Positions 1-9,101 are shown, counted from the first letter of the stretch. The stretch: DNA of 64,000 nt from Mucilaginibacter dorajii (GCF_024808255.1 NZ_JANTYS010000027.1:1-64000); one strand, 5' to 3'. Numbers and translations are program-made. The notes: generated by a model from the sequence alone, not told the origin.

Positions 1-33
1 CTCCTTGCTGAGAAATTCAACGAAAACAGATAA
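1..33 (+). CDS. 3' end of an upstream gene (partial)
   Basis: Frame 1 from the window edge is open for ten codons, reading LLAEKFNENR, then stops at TAA (31-33). A hairpin follows at 61-93, as expected after a gene end. Too short to identify, and the frame could be chance. Confidence 0.3.
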   Translation, partial: LLAEKFNENR

Positions 34-60
34 ACATGGAGCCAATACGTTGCAAACATA

Positions 61-93
61 GAGGCCGCATCATTTGAATTATGATACGGCCTC
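61..93. terminator. hairpin, possible terminator of the partial upstream gene
   Basis: Two 13-base arms (GAGGCCGCATCAT and ATGATACGGCCTC, one mismatch) enclose a 7-base loop. No T-run follows on either strand, so this is a weak intrinsic terminator at best. Confidence 0.4.
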
Positions 94-191
94 GTAATAA
101 TTGATGTTGGTTTGGTTAAAAATTCATTAAACATATTCCTTGTTATCTTGTATTTTTATAAAGTAATAACCTCATCAAACCTGTTAAACCA

Positions 192-1295
192 ATGGCTACA
201 CAAAATACATCCCGTAGAAAATTTATACGTAATGCTTCTTTAGGTTTTGGTACTTTGGCGCTATCGCCGGCATTGGTAAACCTGGCATTGGCCAAACCTG
301 CAAAAAAGTTAGGAATTGCGCTGGTTGGTTTAGGATATTACAGTAGTGGGCAATTAGCACCGGCACTACAGAAAACTAACAACTGCTACCTGGCTGGTAT
401 TGTTACCGGCACACCTGCAAAAGCTGTTGACTGGGCAAAGAAATATAATATCCCCGAAAAAAATATTTATAACTATCAAAACTTTGATGAGATAGCTAAA
501 AATCCGGACATAGATATAGTGTACGTGGTGCTCCCTGTATTTATGCATAAGGAGTATACCATAAGGGCCGCAAAAGCGGGAAAGCATGTAATTTGCGAAA
601 AACCAATGGCGCTTAATGCCAGGGATTGCGAAGAAATAATAGCGGCTTGTAAAAAAGCAAACCGCTTATTATCGATAGGTTATCGCCTGCATTTTGAACC
701 GCATACTGTTGAACTGATGCGTCTGGGCCAAAAACAGGTATTTGGTAAGGTAACCAGTATTGATACAGGTAATGGGTTTACCTACAACGGCGATCCCAAC
801 GCCTGGCGGCTTAAAAAAGCCATGGCAGGTGGTGGCGGACTGATGGACATGGGCATCTACTCTATACAAGGTTCCCGTTACACTTTAGGGCAGGAGCCGA
901 TAGCCGTAAAAGCTACCCAGGAGAAAACCCGACCCGACTTTTTTAAAGAGGTCGACGAAACCGTTTACTGGGAACTTAAATTCCCCGGCGGGCAAAAAGT
1001 TAACGGTAAATCGAGCTATAACCATGATTGGGGTTATTTAAAGGTACAGGCCGAAAAAGGTAGTTTTCAATTAGAGCCTGCTTATGGTTATGGCGGAATT
1101 GATGGTTTAGTTAATGGTAAACCCATGAACTATCCACAAATAGTACAGCAGGCTGCCCAGATGGATGATTTTGCTACCTGCGTTACCCGTAATGTTCAAA
1201 GTAGGGTACCCGGTGAAGAAGGGCTGAAAGATATGAGGGTGGTGGATGCTATTTACCGCAGCCTTGATTCTGGTAAATGGGAAACGATAGGGTAA
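192..1295 (+). CDS. Gfo/Idh/MocA family oxidoreductase, Tat-exported
   Basis: A 367-residue NAD(P)-dependent sugar-type oxidoreductase. The N-terminus has a Tat-like signal (SRRKFIRNASLG, then a hydrophobic stretch ending near LALA at residue 34). A Rossmann fold follows (LGIALVGLGYYS, about 40-51), then the family EKPMALN motif near 137-143 carrying the conserved lysine of the EKP signature. The C-terminal half matches the GFO_IDH_MocA alpha/beta domain. The closest type is periplasmic glucose-fructose oxidoreductase-like proteins, which keep a tightly bound cofactor. Substrate is unknown and no sugar operon adjoins it. Confidence 0.9.
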   Translation: MATQNTSRRKFIRNASLGFGTLALSPALVNLALAKPAKKLGIALVGLGYYSSGQLAPALQKTNNCYLAGIVTGTPAKAVDWAKKYNIPEKNIYNYQNFDEIAKNPDIDIVYVVLPVFMHKEYTIRAAKAGKHVICEKPMALNARDCEEIIAACKKANRLLSIGYRLHFEPHTVELMRLGQKQVFGKVTSIDTGNGFTYNGDPNAWRLKKAMAGGGGLMDMGIYSIQGSRYTLGQEPIAVKATQEKTRPDFFKEVDETVYWELKFPGGQKVNGKSSYNHDWGYLKVQAEKGSFQLEPAYGYGGIDGLVNGKPMNYPQIVQQAAQMDDFATCVTRNVQSRVPGEEGLKDMRVVDAIYRSLDSGKWETIG

Positions 1296-1313
1296 CTATA
1301 GGTGGGAAATAAT

Positions 1314-1321
1314 TATATTTG
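1314..1321 (+). promoter_or_regulatory. -7 element TATATTTG, 4 bases before a start codon
   Basis: Perfect match to the Bacteroidota TAnnTTTG element. The ATG at 1326 follows after only four bases, so transcription should begin at or next to the start codon. No clear TTTG box lies at the -33 position. Confidence 0.5.
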
Positions 1322-1325
1322 TATT

Positions 1326-1493
1326 ATGACAACAAAAAGCATTGAAGAACAAATTGCCGCAATAAGAGCTGCTACTTCTAAAGCAAATGTGTCAAGGGAA
1401 ACGGCACTCGCCTTTTTAATAAGTGCCGGTATAATTGCTCCCGAGCCCGTAAAAGAGCAGTCAGTCAAATTGCAATTAAAGAACACCAAATAA
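1326..1493 (+). CDS. small hypothetical protein (55 aa)
   Basis: Reads MTTKSIEEQIAAIRAATSKA at its start; charged, mostly helical, with no signal peptide, membrane segment or recognised domain. An in-frame start exists upstream at 1302, but the -7 element at 1314-1321 lies inside that extension, so ATG 1326 is preferred. It sits 30 bases after the oxidoreductase stop but appears to have its own promoter. The C-terminus is Lys/Gln rich. Confidence 0.55.
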   Translation: MTTKSIEEQIAAIRAATSKANVSRETALAFLISAGIIAPEPVKEQSVKLQLKNTK

Positions 1494-1496
1494 ATA

Positions 1497-1695
1497 ATGT
1501 CGGATTATCAGTCATTAAATGTAATTGATGTTCATGTCTGTGATGAAGTACCTGGAAGGGGCATTTTGCTGAGAAAAATACAATTCCAATATGCCTAAAA
1601 CAGCGAGATTAGCCCAATTTCTTGACGTTAAAACCAATAACTCCCACTAAATTAGTCGTGATTTGTCATCGTATTTCAATAAAAAAGATGTTTAA
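1497..1695 (+). pseudogene. possible remnant of a small protein gene, broken by stops
   Basis: From 1591 a frame reads MPKTARLAQFLDVKTNNSH, hits TAA at 1648-1650, then continues in the same frame as ISRDLSSYFNKKDV before TAA at 1693-1695. The two halves read as one helical protein with an internal stop. A separate 33-codon frame (1497-1598) precedes it in another register. Family unknown; the RDLSSYF segment recalls small DNA-binding proteins, but this is weak. Confidence 0.3.
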
Positions 1696-1728
1696 ACATT
1701 TGTTTTTAGGAAGTATCATTTCTTTACC

Positions 1729-1736
1729 TACTTTTG
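1729..1736 (+). promoter_or_regulatory. -7 element TACTTTTG upstream of the YceI gene
   Basis: Perfect TAnnTTTG match ending 39 bases before the chosen ATG (1776). A TTTG at 1699-1702 lies upstream, but its 26-base spacing is longer than the usual 19-21. The element argues against an in-frame start at 1734, which it overlaps. Confidence 0.45.
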
Positions 1737-1775
1737 GGGCATAGAAAAAAACAATCTCAAAAAAAATTAAACAAA

Positions 1776-2351
1776 ATGAAAAAGATTTTAATCCTGTTGG
1801 CTTCAGCATTTTTGTACACTGCAGCATCGGCACAAACTACCTGGACTGCCGACAAAAACCACTCAAACGTTAAGTTTACAGTAACTCACTTATTGATCAA
1901 TGATGTTGATGGTACTTTTAAAAGTGTTGATGCAACTATAGTTGCTGCTAAACCAGATTTTAGCGACGCTAAAGTTTCTTTTACTGTACAAACTGCTACT
2001 GTAAGTACTGATAACGATTACCGCGACAAACACCTTTCAAGCGAAGATTTCTTCAATGTTGCAAAATATCCAACTCTTACTTTTACAAGCACTGGCATTT
2101 CAAAAACATCTGATAAACATTATGCTCTTACCGGTAACCTTACCTTAGCTGGCGTTACAAAACCAGTTACTTTTGATTTATGGTACCGTGGTACTATTGT
2201 TAACCAAATGACCAAAGGCGATGACGCTGGTTTTCAGTTAACAGGTACTATCAAACGTTCTGATTTTAACTTCGGTACAAAATTCGGTTCTGCTACTTTA
2301 AGCGACGAAGTAACCATTAAAGCTAACGGCGAGTTTGCTAAAGCGAAATAA
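1776..2351 (+). CDS. YceI family periplasmic lipid-binding protein
   Basis: A 191-residue YceI protein. These form a lipocalin-like beta barrel that binds polyisoprenoids in the periplasm. A clean signal peptide (MKKILILLASAFLYTAASA) is followed by the family start TTWTADKNHSNVKFTVTHL, then VDGTFKSVD and the conserved DYRDKHLSSEDFFNV segment, ending in a beta-rich tail. The in-frame start at 1734 would add a lysine-rich stretch before the signal peptide, so 1776 is preferred. A single-gene unit, with its own -7 element and a strong terminator. Exact ligand and pathway are unknown; some relatives respond to base or osmotic stress. Confidence 0.92.
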   Translation: MKKILILLASAFLYTAASAQTTWTADKNHSNVKFTVTHLLINDVDGTFKSVDATIVAAKPDFSDAKVSFTVQTATVSTDNDYRDKHLSSEDFFNVAKYPTLTFTSTGISKTSDKHYALTGNLTLAGVTKPVTFDLWYRGTIVNQMTKGDDAGFQLTGTIKRSDFNFGTKFGSATLSDEVTIKANGEFAKAK

Positions 2352-2377
2352 TTTTTAATAACACCTATTAATTAACA

Positions 2378-2415
2378 AAACGGCGCGCCCTTTAACAGGT
2401 GCGCCGTTTGTTTTT
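2378..2415 (+). terminator. rho-independent terminator after the YceI gene
   Basis: Perfect 9-base arms (AAACGGCGC / GCGCCGTTT) around a 14-base loop, then GTTTTTT. Lies 27 bases after the YceI stop and just before the end of the convergent gene at 2421. Confidence 0.85.
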
Positions 2416-2420
2416 AACTG

Positions 2421-2642
2421 TTAATTTTTATTGCGCTGGTATTGTACTTTGAGGCTTTGTTTTTGTAAGTAGTAAATAAGTACTGTGCAAATACCAATTA
2501 TGGCTATTAAAGCAGCACCTGCAATAACATGTATTAATGGTACCTCGTAATTAGGGTTCATCAACGATTCGGTAATGTTGGGGATAATGAGTGCGATGAG
2601 CGGCAGGCAGACAAATAATCTTAAAAGTCCAAGTTTTTTCAT
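2421..2642 (-). CDS. small membrane protein (73 aa)
   Basis: Two predicted membrane helices, about residues 8-24 (VCLPLIALIIPNI) and 38-60 (VIAGAALIAIIGICTVLIYYL), joined by a short polar loop. The C-terminus is basic (KVQYQRNKN) and probably cytoplasmic. No recognised family. It converges on the YceI gene and shares the 2378-2415 terminator region. Confidence 0.6.
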   Translation of the reverse strand: MKKLGLLRLFVCLPLIALIIPNITESLMNPNYEVPLIHVIAGAALIAIIGICTVLIYYLQKQSLKVQYQRNKN

Positions 2643-2836
2643 ACACGTAAAAGTTAATTATCATGTAAGCCGTCACCGGAGGATAAACGATTGACGATTG
2701 GGTTGTAAAATTAAGATAAAATTAGTGATGGCTTGCTGATGTAAATATGCCCAATTTACCCGAAATAAAAAATACCATGAAGATGGTATATTACCCTCAT
2801 TGTTTTACGCAAGTTGATAGAAGAATTAACCGACGT

Positions 2837-3229
2837 TTAGTCAGATAACATTTGCTTCAACGTATCAAACCAAAGCTGGTTTTTAGTGCCGAAAAAGCGG
2901 TGATCAATTATCAGATAAATCACGTTGGTATCGTCGCCTTCTTTATAGCGCAATCTTAGCGGTTGCCAAAACATGCCATTGTTGCGTACCAGGGATCTTT
3001 TGTAAATTTCATCAAAGCCCAAATATGCTTGTTCAAGCTTATTTAGCGGGATATTGAGATAGTTATAACCATCAATAACAAGGCTGTTATTGGTCAGTAT
3101 AATTTCACCCTCACGGTGGTGGGGCGGAGGGGTATGTGAAAACAGGGCACCGGCTTCGTCTACCAAAGTAAGAGCGGCAATTTCATAATCGAAGCTCCAG
3201 AAAACCTTACCAATTTGTAAAATTTGCAT
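2837..3229 (-). CDS. hypothetical protein (130 aa)
   Basis: A soluble protein of mixed alpha/beta character with no signal peptide or membrane segment. Notable short motifs are SHTPPPHHREGE (about 31-42) and YLIIDHRFFGTKNQLWF (about 105-121). I do not recognise a family. It is a lone gene, divergent from the DUF2130 gene with about 110 bases between them. Composition matches neighbouring genes, so it is probably a lineage-specific core protein. Confidence 0.6.
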   Translation of the reverse strand: MQILQIGKVFWSFDYEIAALTLVDEAGALFSHTPPPHHREGEIILTNNSLVIDGYNYLNIPLNKLEQAYLGFDEIYKRSLVRNNGMFWQPLRLRYKEGDDTNVIYLIIDHRFFGTKNQLWFDTLKQMLSD

Positions 3230-3302
3230 TGCTGTAATGTAAGATTAATAATTGATAACTGCAATAGCTATCATTCCATTAACGACAGCGTAGTATAATC
3301 CT

Positions 3303-3310
3303 TATATTTG
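3303..3310 (+). promoter_or_regulatory. -7 element TATATTTG upstream of the DUF2130 gene
   Basis: Perfect TAnnTTTG match. It ends 10 bases before an in-frame ATG (3321) and 31 bases before the preferred ATG (3342). Confidence 0.45.
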
Positions 3311-3341
3311 ATGTGCGAAAATGTGTTTCGTATTACAAATT

Positions 3342-4592
3342 ATGGCTACAGAAGTTAAGTGCCCCAGTTGTGGTTTTGGGTTTCCGATAGAAGAGGTAAT
3401 GGCCGAGGAGTATAAAAAAGAGCTCCGGGTTAAAATGCAGGACTATACCCGCCAAAAAGAGGAGGAGTACCGCAAAAAGGACGAAGAGTTTTTGGCTAAA
3501 GAACGGCAGCAAAAAAACGAATTTGAACAACGACTTAACTCCGAAAAGAAACAGTTACAGCTTGTATTGGAAGGCGATTTGCGTAAATCTATCAGCCAGG
3601 ATTATGAAAACCAGGTGCTGATGCTTAAAAATTCGGCTATAGAAACAGAGGAGAAGTTAAAATTATCGCGCCAAAAAGAACTGGAGTATTTACAACGCGA
3701 AAAACAGTTGCAGCAAAAGGAAGAGGAAATGGAGCTATCGCTGCAACGCAAATTACAGGAACAGCGTAATGAACTGGGCGAACAGATCCGCAAGCAGGAA
3801 GCCGAACGCCATAGTATAAAGGATACCGAATATCAACTAAAGGTAAAGGAGCTTGAAAAGCAGCTTGACGATCAGAAAAAGCTGGCCGAAGAAATGAAAC
3901 GCAAGGCCGAGCAGGGCAGCATGCAGCTACAAGGCGAAGCGCAGGAATTAATATTGGAAGAACTGCTCCGCAATTATTTCCCCTTTGATTTGATTAGTGA
4001 AGTAGGTAAAGGTGTGCGTGGTGCCGATTGTATTCAAACTGTGCGAAACCAGTTTGGGCAGGAGTGTGGCCGCATTATTTACGAAAGTAAGCGCACCGCT
4101 ACTTTTGGTGCCGACTGGATTGACAAACTTAAAAAAGACATGCGCAGCATTGGTGTTGATGTTGCGGTTATAGTAACCCAATGCTACCCTAAAGGGATGG
4201 ATTGCTTTGGCGAAAAGGATGGGGTATGGATCTGTAGTTTTGATGAGGTAAAGGCGGTATCCTATATATTGCGCGATGGGGTGATCAAATTATCAAACCT
4301 GGTAAAAGCCCAGGATAATAAGGGTGATAAAATGCACTTGTTGTATGACTACCTAACCAGCAGCGAGTTTTCTGAACAATGGAAAGCCATTCGGGAGGGT
4401 TACATGAGTATGCGCCTGTCTATACAAAAGGAACGTGATGCCATGGAAAAAATGTGGAAATCACGCGAAAAGCAGTTGGATAAAGTATTGCTAAATGCGG
4501 CACATATTAAAGGCAGCATTGAAGGTATTGCCGGTGCCGACAGCATTCAGCTTAGCCTTACCGATGATGAGGATACTTTGCTGTTGGAGTAG
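3342..4592 (+). CDS. DUF2130 domain protein with zinc finger and coiled coil
   Basis: 416 residues. The N-terminus (MATEVKCPSCGF) carries a CPSC pair suggesting a half zinc ribbon. A long Glu/Lys/Gln-rich coiled coil runs over about 25-200, then the DUF2130 domain over about 205-375, with the conserved stretches VGKGVRGADCIQTV and RIIYESKRT near its start. DUF2130 is related to PD-(D/E)XK-like folds; the conserved E-x-K within YESKRT fits a nuclease-like site but is unproven. Start 3342 fits family members; ATG 3321 would add seven residues and cannot be excluded. Single-gene unit. Confidence 0.85.
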   Translation: MATEVKCPSCGFGFPIEEVMAEEYKKELRVKMQDYTRQKEEEYRKKDEEFLAKERQQKNEFEQRLNSEKKQLQLVLEGDLRKSISQDYENQVLMLKNSAIETEEKLKLSRQKELEYLQREKQLQQKEEEMELSLQRKLQEQRNELGEQIRKQEAERHSIKDTEYQLKVKELEKQLDDQKKLAEEMKRKAEQGSMQLQGEAQELILEELLRNYFPFDLISEVGKGVRGADCIQTVRNQFGQECGRIIYESKRTATFGADWIDKLKKDMRSIGVDVAVIVTQCYPKGMDCFGEKDGVWICSFDEVKAVSYILRDGVIKLSNLVKAQDNKGDKMHLLYDYLTSSEFSEQWKAIREGYMSMRLSIQKERDAMEKMWKSREKQLDKVLLNAAHIKGSIEGIAGADSIQLSLTDDEDTLLLE

Positions 4593-4808
4593 GTATTTGA
4601 TTTAACTAAATAACCTTGATGAATTTGCCGGAATTTTTACCAGGGCTTTATTGTTTGAGTTGTCGCAGTATTATTTGAGTCGCCGGATAGCACTCTTTTA
4701 CCTAAAAGTTGTATGTTTCATCTTTAGGGCTTTCATCATCATCAAGCGGATACTGTAAGTTTACCTATTTCATAGCAGATAGTATTGTATAAGACAAAAA
4801 GTAATTGC

Positions 4809-5021
4809 TTATTTGTTTTTTGACAGCGCAACCACCGCTATGCCGCCAATAATTAATACGCCGCCCAGGTAGGGTGGCCAGTTTACCGTTTTTTGCCTGT
4901 CGGCCGATAAGTGGATGGGGCCGGCATCGATGATCTTTTCTTTTTTGGTATAAGTAAAGCCAGTCCAGATAATCATAATTGCACCCACAATAATTAATAA
5001 AATGCCAATGGTTTTGTTCAT
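4809..5021 (-). CDS. small two-helix membrane protein, DUF3185-like
   Basis: A 70-residue protein with two membrane helices, about 4-20 (TIGILLIIVGAIMIIWTGF) and 50-65 (YLGGVLIIGGIAVVAL), around a polar loop containing KEKIIDAGPIHLSADR. The layout resembles short DUF3185-type proteins common in Bacteroidota, often stress-linked. The family assignment is by resemblance only. The 216 bases before it (4593-4808) show nothing I can name. Confidence 0.6.
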   Translation of the reverse strand: MNKTIGILLIIVGAIMIIWTGFTYTKKEKIIDAGPIHLSADRQKTVNWPPYLGGVLIIGGIAVVALSKNK

Positions 5022-5192
5022 GGTTGTTTTTTAGATATTATATGAATAACCAATAGTGGTTATTTGTTTGCTTTTGCATAAAATACAAGGACGGCCTTTT
5101 TTGGATACTAAAGTTTTTATAGCTTAGGTACCTGATTAAGGAGCAGGTAAATTAGCTGCATTAAAGCTTAATTAGTAATAAAGACACCTGGA

Positions 5193-6200
5193 ATGAAAGA
5201 CGACCTGATACTGGAAACCATATCCGTTACCAAAAATTTCTTTGGCGATAAATCAACAGGTGTAAACAACATTACCATATTTGTACCCAAAGGAAAGATT
5301 ACTGCTATAGTTGGCGAAAGCGGCAGCGGTAAAACTACTTTGCTCAACTTATTATATGGCACTATCCAGCCTGATCATGGCGAGGTTTTTTTTAAAGAAG
5401 AACAGGTTTTAAGTCGCGACCACGGGATACAGCATGCCCACCAGGTAATGCGGATGGTAACCCAAAACGGCATAGATATGAACCCGGATTCGACCGTTTG
5501 GGAAACCATACGGGATGGGTTACCGCCAGAAGACCTGAGCCATGAGATAAAAAGAGTTACCGAAGCGCTTAACATGCTCAATATCTATCCGCTAAAAGAT
5601 TATCCTTTTGGTAAATTAAGTGGTGGCGAAAAGCAAAGGGTTACCATAGCAAAGGCCCTCATTAGCAGACCCCAGGTATTGTTATTGGATGAGCCCTTTA
5701 ACCAGGTAGATGCATTTTATCGTGAAGCCCTGCAACACGATATCAGGCAGATAGTACGGGAGTGGAAAACAACGGTAGTGCTGGTTTCTCATGACCCGGC
5801 CGAAATTCTATCCATGGCCGATGAGCTCATTGTAATTAAAGAAGGGGAGATAGTTGAGAATGGTTCGCCGGATGTGTTATATCATTCGCCAAATCTGCTA
5901 TATACTTCGCAAATATTGGCCAGCGGCAGTAAAATAACATCATACCAGGCTAAAATTTGCGGTATTAAAAGCAGGCGCGGCATCGTAGTTATTTATGCCG
6001 AAAACATTCGGATAGTATCTTTTGGGAAAAAGTGGTTTGTTAAAATGGTATTGTTTAAAGGCTTTTATGAGGAATTAATCATTGAGCGCGAAGGCGTTAC
6101 TTTGCGTGTAATGAATTATAAACGTGGTAAATACAAAACCGGCAGCCAGGTAAGTATCAAAATAACCAAATACTTTGAGTTTGGGAAATGGGAAAATTAG
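5193..6200 (+). CDS. ABC transporter ATP-binding protein without an adjacent permease
   Basis: A 335-residue ABC ATPase. Walker A is GESGSGKTT (41-49), the signature is LSGGEKQR (about 142-149), and Walker B is LLLDEPF (about 163-169), followed by an SHDPAE switch. The last ~100 residues form a separate beta-rich region resembling the TOBE-type regulatory domains of importer ATPases such as PotA or FbpC. No permease or binding-protein gene is nearby, so the partner must be elsewhere or the protein acts with unlinked membrane subunits. Substrate unknown. Confidence 0.85.
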   Translation: MKDDLILETISVTKNFFGDKSTGVNNITIFVPKGKITAIVGESGSGKTTLLNLLYGTIQPDHGEVFFKEEQVLSRDHGIQHAHQVMRMVTQNGIDMNPDSTVWETIRDGLPPEDLSHEIKRVTEALNMLNIYPLKDYPFGKLSGGEKQRVTIAKALISRPQVLLLDEPFNQVDAFYREALQHDIRQIVREWKTTVVLVSHDPAEILSMADELIVIKEGEIVENGSPDVLYHSPNLLYTSQILASGSKITSYQAKICGIKSRRGIVVIYAENIRIVSFGKKWFVKMVLFKGFYEELIIEREGVTLRVMNYKRGKYKTGSQVSIKITKYFEFGKWEN

Positions 6201-6245
6201 CCCACCGGGCATTGTATGTAACCCCGCTTTTGTTTGGTTTTCACT

Positions 6246-9101
6246 CTAAAAAAACGTAACAGGTAACACCAACTCTATCCTATTTCGCCCTGTTCCCCCA
6301 AAAATATCTTCATCTAACAACCTGCTGTACCTGATGCCAAAGGAGATACTGTTTTGGTTAAAGAATTTGGTATCGAAATATAAGGTGCCCCCCGCCGAGC
6401 GGAAGTTTTGGTTAAAGTTTTTGCCGTTGATTAACAGGTTATCCTCTTTAGCATGGGTATAATCAAAAAACAATGCGCCGCGCAACCGTAACAGATAAAA
6501 CAGGTTGCCAAATCCGCCATCGGGATAAGCAATAGGGAAGTGATATGCAAGGCCTATTTTATTCATCACATCCAGGTTTTCGGCGGTATAGCCTTTGCTG
6601 AAAGGAAAATCGTTGGAGTAGCTGATCACATTATCCTTACTTTTTTGCTGGTGCGCCAGGTTGATGACAAAACTGTGGTTGGTTACTAAACCCGGGAAAT
6701 AAAAATTCCCCGATGCTAAAAACTGGGTAGCATTGGTACCCGCAACCGCGGTTTTATAATTGAGGCTGATGCTTTGCGCAAAAGGTGCATAAATGTTCTT
6801 TTTTGCCCGCTGGGTTTGGTTGCTGAACGAGATGTAGTTATTAAGGTACGTGTACCGCTTGTCTGCAAACTGGGTAACGTATGGTTGCTGAAAATTGGTA
6901 CTGTTAAAATACAGGTCGCTGCCAAAGGTTAAGCCGGTAAAGTTTTTCCCTTGCGATAATACCAATGGTACTTCCAGGCCGGCATGCAGCTGGGTTTCGT
7001 TCCAGTACACAAAATTGCCTTTGGTAAAACCGCGCCTGTCTAAAGTATAATCAGCACCGGCAGATAGGTACGGGAACAACGCACCGTAAACGCCTTCAAA
7101 GCCAAACTCTTTATAGCCCTCGTTACTGTTATAATTAAAGGAGATCTCGGACTGAAAAGTGTTCAGCACGTTCTCGCCGGTGATGGCAAACGAATAATTA
7201 GGGTCGCTGATGTTGGGGATCAGGCTATGGAAGTTAAATAACCCATGCGCTTTTGAATAATTGCTAACCGGCAGCGGCTTATCAGCTATACCACCCAATA
7301 TGGCTGCCGATGAATCTTTACCAATGGCGCTGATCCCTAAAAGCGGGAGTTTGGTATTGGTATATACATCAGTAGCATCTACCCATTTCAAATCTTTTTT
7401 ATCGGCTTGGGTTATGCTGTAGCCATCGGCAGTAAAACCTACCCAGGCCATTTTATGATCGCTTAAAGCGGGCTGATAGCTGCCTATGCTGACATCATCC
7501 CCGGTTGGCAGTAATTCAAAAAAAATGTTGGTATTGATCATCAACGCAAACAGCCTGTCCTGCTTGCCTGCGGTGGAGGTAAAATAAACAGTATCGCCTT
7601 TTAAGGCTGTAAAACCAATAGGTTTATAAGTAAAGGGCAGCAGGTACTTGGGTTCGCCGGTAGCTATATTAATGAGCGCCAACGTCATTTTACCCTCCGG
7701 ATTGCGTACAGCGGTTAGCAACTCGTTATCGCCGTAAAACTTAGGGTAAGTAAAAAATAATTTATGCTGATTGGGCACCGTTTTTAAAAGCTTGCCATCC
7801 AGGTTGAGGATATGCAGGTCGCTTTTGCCAGACGGACCAACCTGCACCGCTACTATACTTTTACCATCGGCACTAAAAGCAGGCGAAAAGTATTTTGCTT
7901 TTTGGGTGATGCGATGCTCCTGGCCGGTTTTAACATCCAACAGCATCAGCTCGCTGTAATCGCGGTAGCCCCAGCGCAGATCCGGACGGTAACTGGCATA
8001 AACAATGTTACCATCATGGTAATCAAAGTAATTATCTAAAGAGTACGACCGGGTGCTAAGCTTCCGCTCGGTATTGCCGGTTTTAATGGTGAATGCAGGC
8101 ACATGATCATAGCTGCTCTTCATGTAAATGAGTGTACTATCGTCCACAAAAGCAGGATATTCCCTGTCAGCATCAAAATGTTTGGGCATTTTAGCGCCTT
8201 TGGCTGTAGATGCGTTTTGTAGATCATCGGCAAATTGGCTTTTAAAATGATCAAATGCCAGGTTGGTAAACGCTTTAAAACTGGTACCTGTATATTTTTT
8301 TACCGCGTTTTGAAATGGATAAAAACCGGTATAAAAGCCTGCGGCATCATGCGTTATTTTCCGCCAGATATCATCGCCATATTTATCACGCCCGTACGAT
8401 ACCAGCATATAACCTAAGGGATAATGATCGGGCACATAATCGCGGTACGATCCGTTGCGCAGCTTCATGTAGCTGTAATCTTTATTGGCAGCCCACAATG
8501 CCCGGTAGCCGTTGTAAAAATAGGGTAGGCGGCCACGCCCCTGCTCACTCACATGAGTTTCGTTAAATACGGCATCACCCTCAAAAAACCAATTGGGCAC
8601 TGATAGATCATTGGCAAAAGCCTGCCCCCCCTCGCCAAAAATGATGCGCATAAAGTGCGAGAAACCTACGTTGAAATTATTGTACTGCTGCACATGCCTA
8701 AACTCGTGAATAGCCAATTGCTGCTGCCAGGGCAGGCTGCCTATATCAAAACTATTTTGTTCGGGTGTTAAAAAAAACTCGCTGCGGAAAGGGGCCAAAC
8801 CTACGTAGGCATTGGCTATAGTGGTTTGGTTTTGCAATACAATGCTGATCTGTTTTTGCTTATTGCCAATGGTAGGTTTGATAAGCCCATTCATCTGCTG
8901 CACGATATTGGCCACACTCATTCCAGCCGAATCCATCCCCGCAGGGAAAATAACTTTGGCCGCGGGCGTATTTATTTGTTTCCATTTGATAGATGGCGGA
9001 TTACCGCCAAACTCCTGCGCGTTGACAACACTTGCAGCCACAAGCAGTAACGGGAGCAATAGCCGGGGTAAAATATTGCGGGCAGATGGGCAGTTTATCA
9101 T
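6246..9101 (-). CDS. exported protein with HExxH protease motif, propeller-like middle and beta-barrel-like C-terminus
   Basis: 951 residues with a signal peptide (LLLPLLLVAASVVNA, cleaved near 28). Residues ~40-230 resemble a gluzincin-type metallopeptidase: HEFRH near 132-136, and the downstream WFFEGDAVF would supply a glutamate ligand. Residues ~320-620 contain repeated TolB/WD40-like strands (for example FSPAFSADGKSIVAVQ). The last ~280 residues are rich in alternating aromatic strands and end in phenylalanine (LPVTFF), typical of outer-membrane barrels. The likely reading is a surface or periplasmic peptidase anchored in the outer membrane. Substrate and activity are unproven. Confidence 0.75.
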   Translation of the reverse strand: MINCPSARNILPRLLLPLLLVAASVVNAQEFGGNPPSIKWKQINTPAAKVIFPAGMDSAGMSVANIVQQMNGLIKPTIGNKQKQISIVLQNQTTIANAYVGLAPFRSEFFLTPEQNSFDIGSLPWQQQLAIHEFRHVQQYNNFNVGFSHFMRIIFGEGGQAFANDLSVPNWFFEGDAVFNETHVSEQGRGRLPYFYNGYRALWAANKDYSYMKLRNGSYRDYVPDHYPLGYMLVSYGRDKYGDDIWRKITHDAAGFYTGFYPFQNAVKKYTGTSFKAFTNLAFDHFKSQFADDLQNASTAKGAKMPKHFDADREYPAFVDDSTLIYMKSSYDHVPAFTIKTGNTERKLSTRSYSLDNYFDYHDGNIVYASYRPDLRWGYRDYSELMLLDVKTGQEHRITQKAKYFSPAFSADGKSIVAVQVGPSGKSDLHILNLDGKLLKTVPNQHKLFFTYPKFYGDNELLTAVRNPEGKMTLALINIATGEPKYLLPFTYKPIGFTALKGDTVYFTSTAGKQDRLFALMINTNIFFELLPTGDDVSIGSYQPALSDHKMAWVGFTADGYSITQADKKDLKWVDATDVYTNTKLPLLGISAIGKDSSAAILGGIADKPLPVSNYSKAHGLFNFHSLIPNISDPNYSFAITGENVLNTFQSEISFNYNSNEGYKEFGFEGVYGALFPYLSAGADYTLDRRGFTKGNFVYWNETQLHAGLEVPLVLSQGKNFTGLTFGSDLYFNSTNFQQPYVTQFADKRYTYLNNYISFSNQTQRAKKNIYAPFAQSISLNYKTAVAGTNATQFLASGNFYFPGLVTNHSFVINLAHQQKSKDNVISYSNDFPFSKGYTAENLDVMNKIGLAYHFPIAYPDGGFGNLFYLLRLRGALFFDYTHAKEDNLLINGKNFNQNFRSAGGTLYFDTKFFNQNSISFGIRYSRLLDEDIFGGTGRNRIELVLPVTFF

